From: Streptosporangiaceae bacterium
GTDB lineage: Bacteria; Actinomycetota; Actinomycetes; Streptosporangiales; Streptosporangiaceae
Assembly (NCBI GenBank): GCA_025964715.1
Contig: JAOPYH010000295.1
Coordinates: forward strand, 1-49,224
Length of the DNA: 49,224 bases
Direction of reading: 5' to 3'
The notes beneath the pieces are model-generated. The model did no database searches, was not told the origin of the DNA, and saw nothing but the letters and a program-made list of their open reading frames with translations. Positions 41,868 through 49,224 of the stretch are shown piece by piece. The position numbers and the translations under genes are program-made. The stretch's first letter is position 1, and each line of letters starts with the position of its first letter.

Positions 41868-43844
41868 TCACGCCTTGTCCTCGGCGGTATCGCCCCGGTG
41901 AGCGGGTCTCCGGGGGCCCGCGGCGCGATGCGGCTCCGACGCCTCACGCAGCGGCACCACGGTGGCGGGACCGGCGCCGGATGCCGGCGGCATGCCGCCG
42001 GACCCCGGCATGAGGCGCGTGGTGAGGGCCCGGCTGAGGGCGGCGTGCCGCTCCGCGGCGGTCTCGTCGCCGGCGGCCCGTTCGCGCGCGTAGACCCGGA
42101 CCAGATCGGGAAGGCGATAGCGAGCACCTCCGGCGGCGTCCCGCCCGGCGGGTTCCACGAGCCGCGCGTCGATGAGCTCCTCGATCAGCTCCTCGGCCTG
42201 GTCATCGCCGACGTCCAGCAGCGCGGCGGCGGGCCCGGTTCCGAAGTCCGGCCAGTCGAGCAGGCCCAGCAACCGGAGCACCCGCTGAGCCGGAGACGAG
42301 AGCCCATTGTGGCTGAGCCCGATACTCCCCCGTACCTCCAGGTCGGCGTGGGTCAGCTCGTCGAGCCGCCGCCGCTCGTCGGCGAGCCGCCGGGCGAAGC
42401 CTTCCAGCCTCCAGTGGGGTTTGGCGGCCAGCCTGGCCGCCGCGATACGCAGCGCCAGCGGCAGCCGGTCGCACAGCCTCGCGATGAGGGCCGCCGCGGC
42501 GGGCTCGGCCAGCACCCGGTCGGCACCGGCGACCCGGCAGAGCAGCTCGGTGGCCTGTGCGTCGGTGAACATGCCCAGCTCGACCGGGACCGCACCCGGC
42601 AGCCCGGTGAGCCGCCGGCGGCTCGTCACGATCACCGAGCACGTACCGCTGCCCGGTAGCAGGGGACGGACCTGGGCCTCATCGTCGGCGTTGTCGAGCA
42701 CGACCAGGACGCGCCGGCCGTACAGCCGCGCTCGGTAGAGCTCTGCCCGGTCCTCGCGGCACCCGGGGATCTCACCGGGCTCGAGGCCCAGGCGGCGCAG
42801 CAGCCGGGCCAGCACCTCGCTGGGATCGGCGGCGCGGCCGTCGGCGGCCCTCAGGTCCGCGTAGAGCCGGCCGTCACAGAACCGCTCACGCAGGCGGTGT
42901 GCCACGTGCACCGCCAGTGTCGTCTTTCCGACCCCACCGCATCCGGTGATGGCGACGGTGGGTACGGCCTCGCTGGTGTGCGGATCGGTGGCGATGGCCT
43001 CGATGACTCCGGCCGCCTGCGCGCGCCGGCCGGTGAAGTCCGGGACGTCCGGCGGCAACGGCGAGGGTTCACAGCCTTCCGGGGCGGGGATGTGCGCGAC
43101 CTGCCGCGGGTACGTCGCGAGGAGGACCTGCCGCTGCACCTCTCGCAGCTCCGGGCCGGGTTCCAGCCCGAGCTCCTCCACGAGGAAGCGCCGGCCGTCC
43201 TGGTAGACCTCGAGAGCCTCCGACTGCCTGCCGGCGCCGTGCAGCGCCAGCATGAGCTGCCCACGAAACCGCTCGCGGAGCGGGTGCTCGGCGACCAGCG
43301 AGGCGAGCTCAGGGATCAGATCGACGTGACCGCCGCAGGCCAGGTCGGCGTCGAAGCGCCTCTCCAGGGCCGAGACCCGGCGTTCCTCCAGCCGGGTGGC
43401 CTCGACGGCGAGCCCGGGAAAGCCCTCCAGGGCGCGGCCCCGCCACCGGGCGAGAGCCTCCCGCAGGAGAGCGGCGGCCTCCTGGTGGTCACCTGCCGCG
43501 GCCGCCCCGGCCGCCTCGGCCAGCTCCCCGTCGAACCGCAGGACATCCACATCCGCCGAACCGGCGCTGAGCATATAGCCGGGTGGGGTCGTCACCACGA
43601 CATCGCGGGCGGGAAGACCTGCGTCTGAGATGGCGCGGCGCAGCGCGGACACGCAGGCCTGGATCTGCGCCGTCGCGGTGACCGGCGGGTCCTCAGGCCA
43701 GACCGCCGACACGAGGCGCTGCACGCTCACGGCGCGGCCCGGGCTCAGCGCGAGCGCTGCCAGGACGACTCGCACCCGCGGCCCGATCGGCACCGGGCCG
43801 TCGCGGTCCCGCAGCTGCACCGGGCCCAAGAGCCTGACCTGCAT
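41868..43844 (-). CDS. AfsR/SARP-family regulator with NB-ARC ATPase domain
   Basis: A 658-residue regulator. An OmpR-type DNA-binding domain comes first (about 1-95: MQVRLLGPVQLRD, LLGPVQ to GYMLSAGSADVDV), then the bacterial transcriptional activation domain (about 100-250), then an NB-ARC ATPase with Walker A ITGCGGVGKTT (about 310-320), RVLVVLDNADDE (Walker B) and GLPLAL-like LCDRLPLALRIAAARLA. Streptomyces AfsR has a further TPR region (about 990 residues total); here the protein ends after the NB-ARC winged helix, so it is a short AfsR form. It starts at ATG 43844 with CGGAG upstream. SARPs activate antibiotic or developmental genes by binding direct repeats; no biosynthetic cluster is visible here. 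It is divergent from guaB1. Confidence 0.9.
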   Translation of the reverse strand: MQVRLLGPVQLRDRDGPVPIGPRVRVVLAALALSPGRAVSVQRLVSAVWPEDPPVTATAQIQACVSALRRAISDAGLPARDVVVTTPPGYMLSAGSADVDVLRFDGELAEAAGAAAAGDHQEAAALLREALARWRGRALEGFPGLAVEATRLEERRVSALERRFDADLACGGHVDLIPELASLVAEHPLRERFRGQLMLALHGAGRQSEALEVYQDGRRFLVEELGLEPGPELREVQRQVLLATYPRQVAHIPAPEGCEPSPLPPDVPDFTGRRAQAAGVIEAIATDPHTSEAVPTVAITGCGGVGKTTLAVHVAHRLRERFCDGRLYADLRAADGRAADPSEVLARLLRRLGLEPGEIPGCREDRAELYRARLYGRRVLVVLDNADDEAQVRPLLPGSGTCSVIVTSRRRLTGLPGAVPVELGMFTDAQATELLCRVAGADRVLAEPAAAALIARLCDRLPLALRIAAARLAAKPHWRLEGFARRLADERRRLDELTHADLEVRGSIGLSHNGLSSPAQRVLRLLGLLDWPDFGTGPAAALLDVGDDQAEELIEELIDARLVEPAGRDAAGGARYRLPDLVRVYARERAAGDETAAERHAALSRALTTRLMPGSGGMPPASGAGPATVVPLREASEPHRAAGPRRPAHRGDTAEDKA

Positions 43845-43904
43845 GCAATCTCCGGTCTTTGGTCTACGCCTCCGGCAGGGGACGGCCGTCCGCATGAAGC
43901 TCCT

Positions 43905-43923
43905 GTAAGAAAGTTCCTCTTAC
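43905..43923. promoter_or_regulatory. Inverted repeat in the AfsR-like/guaB1 divergent region
   Basis: GTAAGA-AAGTTCC-TCTTAC lies 61-79 bases upstream of the AfsR-like start, in a relatively AT-rich stretch (43895-43980) that may hold promoters for both genes. The remainder of 43845-44105 shows no gene. Confidence 0.3.
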
Positions 43924-44063
43924 CTGCATTTTTCGTCAAGAGGTACCCGCTCAGCCGACAAATCTCAACATTGCGCTAGCTCCGCGGGTGTGCCCCGTCC
44001 GGCCGGCCCCGCGCGGCTCAGGACCGCGTCGGCCGCACCACGTACGGGTATCGACCACAATGA

Positions 44064-45542
<1,479 letters not shown>

Positions 45543-45632
45543 CGACGTGATCTTTCGACACGCCGTGCCGGGAGCGGTACTTGGGGCTCTGTTGATCGCA
45601 TCCTGAGCTCGCGAGGGTAGATCTCTGCTAAG

Positions 45633-45677
45633 GAGGTCCGCCCGAATCGGCCATAATCCGCATTCTCTGCGGACCTC
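45633..45677. terminator. Stem-loop between guaB1 and the LCP gene
   Basis: GAGGTCCGC (45633-45641) pairs with GCGGACCTC (45669-45677) across a 27-nt loop, 91 bases after guaB1 and 77 bases before the LCP start. It may end guaB1 transcription or act in the leader of the LCP gene. Its first arm begins inside AAGGAGGT, a ribosome-binding-site-like sequence. Confidence 0.4.
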
Positions 45678-45753
45678 TGCAAACCTCATGGCCCTTTTAG
45701 GCGTCCAAAATGTAGAGTGCCGGGAAAATTCGGATATGGGGGCAGGAGCGTAG

Positions 45754-47259
45754 ATGCGACGGCGACGGGCCGGCCGGGGGGCCGAGGCAGAAGAGCCCAT
45801 CGCCCGGAAGGGTGGGATGCCGAGGGCCCTCGCCCTCACGCTCGCCTCGGTCTTCGTGTGGGGTGTCGCCCACCTGGCCGCGCGCCGAAGGTTGGCAGGT
45901 GGCCTGCTGTTCGGAGTGTTCACGCTCCTGGTGACCGCAGGCGTCGTCGCCGGGGTGGTGATCGGGTGGGAGCGGATATCACTCTGGATCTCCATTCGAC
46001 CAGACTGGCTCGCCGGCATCGCCCTGGCCGTCCTCGCCCTCGGCCTGGTGTGGGTCACGGTGGTGATCCGCTCCTACCGCGTGGTCCAGCCGGCCGGGGC
46101 CTCCCTCCCCACGCGTCTGGCGGGCCGGTTCCTCATCGTGGTCCTCTGCGTCCTCGTGGCCGCGCCATCGGTGTGGGCCGCGCATCTGACCTACACCTAC
46201 CGTGACGCACTCTCCAGCATCTTCCAGCAGGCGGGGCACCGCAGCCACGGGACAGTCGACCAGAAGGACCCCTGGGCAGGGCAGCGCCGGGTCAACATCC
46301 TCCTGCTGGGCGGGGACGCCGCCGGCAACCGTACGGGTCTGCGCACGGACAGCATCATCTTGGCCAGCATCGACACGACCACCGGACGCACGGTCCTGCT
46401 GAGCCTTCCACGCAACCTCGAGAGCTTCCCGATGCCGCCGGGACCCGCGCGTGACCGCTTCCCCTACGGCTTCACCGGTGACGGGCCGCTGAACCCGGGC
46501 CTGCTCAACGAGGTCTACGAGTACGCCGAGAACCATCCTGAGGTGGTGCCCGGCACACCGCCGAACCGGCGTGGACCCGAGCTCATCAAGGGCACGGTCA
46601 GCGAGATCCTGGGCCTCCCGATCGACTACTACATCGTCGTGGACATGTTCGGCTTCGCCGACATCGTCGACGCGATGGGCGGGGTCAGGATCAGGATCGA
46701 CCAGCCCATCCCGTACGGCCAGCGCGGTGACGTCCTGCAAGCGGGCGACCGCAGGCTCAATGGCAAAGAGGCACTGTGGTACGGGCGGTCCCGTACCGAC
46801 AGCGACGACTACACCCGGATGGGCCGGCAGAAGTGCCTGCTGCGGGCCCTGGCCAAGCAGGCCGATCCGCAACGGGTGCTCACCCGGTTCCACCGGCTGG
46901 CGGCCGCCACGAAGCGCACCATCTCCACCGACATCCCCCTGGACCTGATGCCGGCGTTCATAAGGCTGTCCGGCAAGGTCAAGGACGGCGCCCGGATCGA
47001 CAGCCTGCAGTTCGTACCGCCGCTCATCCACACTGGCAACCCGGATTTCGCCCTGATCCGCAGGCTTTCGGCCAAGGCGATCGCCGACAGCGGGCGACAG
47101 TCCGGCGCCTCCCCGAGCCCGGGCGGCTCGCCCGTCGGCAGGCCGGATCCCTCGCCCCCACGGCCGCACAGCGGCCGTCCGGCGCCGGACGGCGCCACTC
47201 CCACCCCCGAGGCCGACCACACCGTTCCGACCTCACTCGACAAGGTGTGTCCGTCCTAG
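45754..47259 (+). CDS. LytR-CpsA-Psr (LCP) family protein
   Basis: Membrane-anchored phosphotransferase of 501 residues attaching secondary polymers (teichoic acid, arabinogalactan-like or capsule) to peptidoglycan. Four N-terminal hydrophobic segments occupy about 22-150 (most LCP proteins have one). The LCP domain follows (about 180-330): RVNILLLGGDAAGNRTGLRTDSIILASIDTTTG, LLSLPRNLESFPMP, IDYYIVVDMFGFADIVDAMGGV and WYGRSRTDSDDYTRMGRQKCLLRAL, with the Arg and Asp residues that bind the lipid pyrophosphate. A Pro/Ser-rich tail ends in Cys. ATG 45754 follows GGAGC. The four-helix N-terminus is like that of some actinobacterial LCPs. It is likely monocistronic. Confidence 0.9.
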   Translation: MRRRRAGRGAEAEEPIARKGGMPRALALTLASVFVWGVAHLAARRRLAGGLLFGVFTLLVTAGVVAGVVIGWERISLWISIRPDWLAGIALAVLALGLVWVTVVIRSYRVVQPAGASLPTRLAGRFLIVVLCVLVAAPSVWAAHLTYTYRDALSSIFQQAGHRSHGTVDQKDPWAGQRRVNILLLGGDAAGNRTGLRTDSIILASIDTTTGRTVLLSLPRNLESFPMPPGPARDRFPYGFTGDGPLNPGLLNEVYEYAENHPEVVPGTPPNRRGPELIKGTVSEILGLPIDYYIVVDMFGFADIVDAMGGVRIRIDQPIPYGQRGDVLQAGDRRLNGKEALWYGRSRTDSDDYTRMGRQKCLLRALAKQADPQRVLTRFHRLAAATKRTISTDIPLDLMPAFIRLSGKVKDGARIDSLQFVPPLIHTGNPDFALIRRLSAKAIADSGRQSGASPSPGGSPVGRPDPSPPRPHSGRPAPDGATPTPEADHTVPTSLDKVCPS

Positions 47260-47417
47260 CCCCTCCCGCCAGGCGGCGCCGCGCTGGGACGCCACCGATG
47301 CCGGCCGCGGCCGTGATCAGCACGGTGAGAAATCACAGGGTTGGGCGGTGTTCCTCCTGGTCTCTCAAGGGGGGATCATTGAGGTAACGATCCGACTGCA
47401 GGAGGGGTGACACCCGG

Positions 47418-48470
47418 GTGCCGCAGATCCAGGGCTTCGACGCCTTCCGCGTGGCCATGCCGCACGGCCGGCGACCGGAGAGCATCATCGTCCGGCTGAC
47501 GGGCGACGACGGCACGGTGGGCTGGGGCGAGGTCGCGCTGCCCCCCGAGGACGAGTCGGCCTGGTCCGACATGGAGGAACGGCTGGGCCCGGCCCTCCTC
47601 GGAGTCGAGTGGGATCGACCTGAGGACATGGCGGGCATGGCTCAGCTCGGCGGCCGGAGGGCGGCCGCCGTGGTGGACATCGCCTGCTGGGACCTATGGT
47701 CGCGGGCGCGCGGGATTCCGGTGGCGCACGCCCTCGGCGGCACCCGTACCGCCGTCGTGACAGGTGCCCGCATCGCCGCGGGTCCGCCTCTGGAGACCCT
47801 CGTCACGCGGGTGAATCGCTATGCCGGCGCCGGATATGCCCGCGTCACCGTGGACATCTGGCCGGGCTGGGACGTCGAGCCCGTACGGACCATCCGGCAC
47901 GCCTATCCGGCCCTGGCTCTCGTGGCCGACGCGGGAGGCCGCTACACGGAGTCCCCTGACCACCTGGCCGCGCTCGAGGCTCTGGACTCTTATGGCCTGC
48001 TTGCCATCGAGCGGCCGTTCGCCTCCGGCGACCTGAACGGCCACGCGCGGCTGCAGCGCCAGATCGCCACGGCGGTGTGCCCGGACGTCGGCGATCTCGA
48101 CACCCTCGACGCCGCGATCAATGCCGAAGCGGGGCGGGCGGCCAGCCTGCGGGTGGACCGGCTCGGCGGCCTGACCGCGGCGCGCGCGGCCCATGACCGG
48201 GCCTACGCCGTCGGATGGGACGTCTGGTGCGGCGGGGCGGGCCCGTTCGGCATCGGGCAGGCCGCCACCGTCGCCGTGGCCAGCCTGCCCGGCTGCACAC
48301 TGCCGAGCGACGTCTCGGAGATCTCGGGCGGCCCGGTCTTCGTGTCACCCCCTGTGCGGGCGAATGGCGGGGTGGTGGCCGTGCCGCTCACCCAGCCGGG
48401 TCTCGGCCACGACGTGGACCAGGATCGCATCATGCGGCTGGCCACCCGTACGCTCCGGATCCCCGCCTGA
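47418..48470 (+). CDS. Enolase-superfamily protein (MenC/NAAAR-like) lacking catalytic lysines
   Basis: A 350-residue mandelate racemase/muconate lactonizing-type protein close to o-succinylbenzoate synthase/N-acylamino-acid racemase. The barrel segment GYARVTVDIWPGWDVEPVR aligns with the usual RIKLKIEPGWDVEPVR, so the KxK catalytic lysine pair is Thr144/Asp146. The second catalytic lysine (IKPGRVGG) is Arg245 in LRVDRLGG. Metal ligands seem kept: Asp171 (ADAGG), Glu198 (AIERP), Asp223 (CPDVG). VWCGGAGPFGIGQAATVAVASLPG is the MenC-type end. Usual proton-transfer chemistry is not expected; it may bind a ligand or have another reaction. GTG 47418 follows GGAGGGG. A P-loop kinase gene follows on the same strand. 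Confidence 0.75.
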   Translation: MPQIQGFDAFRVAMPHGRRPESIIVRLTGDDGTVGWGEVALPPEDESAWSDMEERLGPALLGVEWDRPEDMAGMAQLGGRRAAAVVDIACWDLWSRARGIPVAHALGGTRTAVVTGARIAAGPPLETLVTRVNRYAGAGYARVTVDIWPGWDVEPVRTIRHAYPALALVADAGGRYTESPDHLAALEALDSYGLLAIERPFASGDLNGHARLQRQIATAVCPDVGDLDTLDAAINAEAGRAASLRVDRLGGLTAARAAHDRAYAVGWDVWCGGAGPFGIGQAATVAVASLPGCTLPSDVSEISGGPVFVSPPVRANGGVVAVPLTQPGLGHDVDQDRIMRLATRTLRIPA

Positions 48471-48536
48471 GGCCGGTCACCGAGGAGCGACGCCGCTAGC
48501 GATCGCGGCTCAGTGCCGATAGGGCATCCTCGGGGC

Positions 48537-49106
48537 ATGCGCACATCGCCGGATCACGCGCCGGTCTGGGTCGTGGCCGGCCCCCCGGGCAGCGGCAAGT
48601 CCACGGTGGCCGAGCTGCTGCTGGCCCGGCTGCGCCCAGTTCCCGCGCTGCTCGACAAGGACACGATGTACGAGGCGTTCGTCCGCGCGACCCTGGAGGC
48701 ATATGGACGGGACCCGGGCGAGCGCGAGGGCCCGTGGTACGACGCCCACATCAAGCGGCACGAGTACGGCGGGATGACGGCCACGGCGAGGGAGATCCGC
48801 ATGCACGGGTGTCCGGTGCTGCTCAGCGGGCCGTTCACCGGGCAGATCCACTGTGTCGGGCGCTGGCAGGAGTGGACCACCGAACTCGGCGGCGATCCCG
48901 TCCGGCTCGTCTGGATCCGCACCGACCCGGCAACGCTGCGGCACCGGCTGCGCGGACGCGGGCTCGGCCGCGACCGCGGCAAGCTGGATAGGTTCGAGGA
49001 GTTCGTGACGGCCATCAGGCCCGGGCAGCCGCCGCCCGTCCCGCACTTGGAGATCGACAACCGTCTGGGCGCACGACCACTGGAGACCCAGCTCGCCATC
49101 CTTTGA
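48537..49106 (+). CDS. P-loop kinase-like AAA protein
   Basis: A 189-residue nucleotide-binding protein. Walker A is [10 protein letters not shown] (residues 14-23); [12 protein letters not shown] (about 38-49) sits at the acceptor-binding place; [34 protein letters not shown] carries the LID-type arginines. This layout is that of small-molecule or nucleotide kinases of the AAA_33/zeta-toxin/gluconate-kinase group. The substrate is unknown. The start is ATG 48537; an alternative 8 residues upstream is possible, and neither has a strong ribosome-binding site. It is 66 bases after the enolase-like gene and ends at a terminator shared with the rRNA operon. Confidence 0.78.
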   Translation: MRTSPDHAPVWVVAGPPGSGKSTVAELLLARLRPVPALLDKDTMYEAFVRATLEAYGRDPGEREGPWYDAHIKRHEYGGMTATAREIRMHGCPVLLSGPFTGQIHCVGRWQEWTTELGGDPVRLVWIRTDPATLRHRLRGRGLGRDRGKLDRFEEFVTAIRPGQPPPVPHLEIDNRLGARPLETQLAIL

Positions 49107-49114
49107 GGGCAATA

Positions 49115-49150
49115 AAAAAGGGGCCGCCCTTGTGGGGGCGGCCCCTTTTT
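49115..49150. terminator. Bidirectional Rho-independent terminator
   Basis: AAAAAGGGGCCGCCC (49115-49129) pairs with GGGCGGCCCCTTTTT (49136-49150) around a 6-nt loop: a GC stem flanked by A-run and T-run, good in both directions. It ends the kinase gene on plus and the rRNA operon on minus. It is the only terminator here with a real T-tract. Confidence 0.9.
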
Positions 49151-49159
49151 CTACGATGT

Positions 49160-49224
49160 GTCCGGCGGCGTCCTACTCTCCCACACAGTCTCCCATGCAG
49201 TACCATCGGCGCTGAAGGGCTTAA
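49160..49224 (-). rRNA. rrf: 5S ribosomal RNA, 3' part (partial)
   Basis: The minus strand reads GCGCCGATGGTACTGC, then GTGTGGGAGAGTAGGACGCC and GCCGGA, which is the 3' half of actinobacterial 5S rRNA. About 65 of some 117 bases are visible; the 5' part lies beyond the right edge. The 3' end near 49160 is followed by a terminator, so this is the end of an rrn operon whose 16S and 23S genes lie to the right. Confidence 0.93.

Overview
This is a high-GC window with dense gene packing, many GTG starts and ATGA/GTGA-type overlaps. Its gene set points to a filamentous actinomycete, perhaps of the Streptosporangiales/Thermomonosporaceae kind: an AfsR-like SARP regulator, a GuaB1-type IMP dehydrogenase relative, an LCP protein, an L,D-transpeptidase, an F420-type LLM oxidoreductase, a CGNR regulator, and a RamB-like regulator beside isocitrate lyase. 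The taxon is an inference. The right edge enters a ribosomal RNA operon on the minus strand; only the 3' part of 5S rRNA is visible.

Layout. 1-0.5 kb: remnants of a divergent N-acetylglucosamine kinase/GntR pair, fused head to head and broken. 0.7-5 kb: acyl-CoA dehydrogenase with a TetR-like operator, then a RamB-type regulator divergent from isocitrate lyase (glyoxylate shunt, fatty-acid and acetate use). 5.1-6.6 kb: secreted M1 aminopeptidase interrupted by one in-frame stop. 6.7-14.8 kb: two ABC-2 permeases, their ATPase and a coupled polytopic membrane protein, followed by two translationally coupled membrane-anchored proteins (solute-binding + VWA, then solute-binding alone) with no uptake permease. 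14.8-16.4 kb: a decayed copy of a small actinobacterial family followed by two intact relatives. 16.5-23.6 kb: secreted alpha/beta hydrolase, aldehyde dehydrogenase, thioesterase, DUF1232 protein, LLM oxidoreductase, PucR regulator, class II aldolase. 23.7-31 kb: MurA with Asp at the catalytic-cysteine position, a methyltransferase-phosphatase pair, tandem GNAT protein, glycosyltransferase, lipoprotein L,D-transpeptidase and a membrane protein. 31-36 kb: LysR/aminotransferase divergent pair, an unknown protein, a CGNR regulator, GDP-mannose 4,6-dehydratase. 36.2-45.5 kb: UBP zinc finger, MFS exporter, Na+/H+ antiporter, LysR, tandem Lrp/AsnC and AfsR-like regulators, GuaB1. 45.7-49.2 kb: LCP protein, an enolase-superfamily protein lacking its catalytic lysines, a P-loop kinase, a shared terminator and 5S rRNA.

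Themes. Several genes serve the cell envelope (MurA, L,D-transpeptidase, LCP, GT4, Gmd). Several regulators face their likely targets across operator-like palindromes. There are four decayed or interrupted genes. No CRISPR array, tRNA, insertion sequence or prophage was seen. The best candidates for undescribed biology are the orphan solute-binding/VWA pair, the methyltransferase-phosphatase pair and the lysine-less enolase homologue. All product names come from reading motifs by eye, without database searches.
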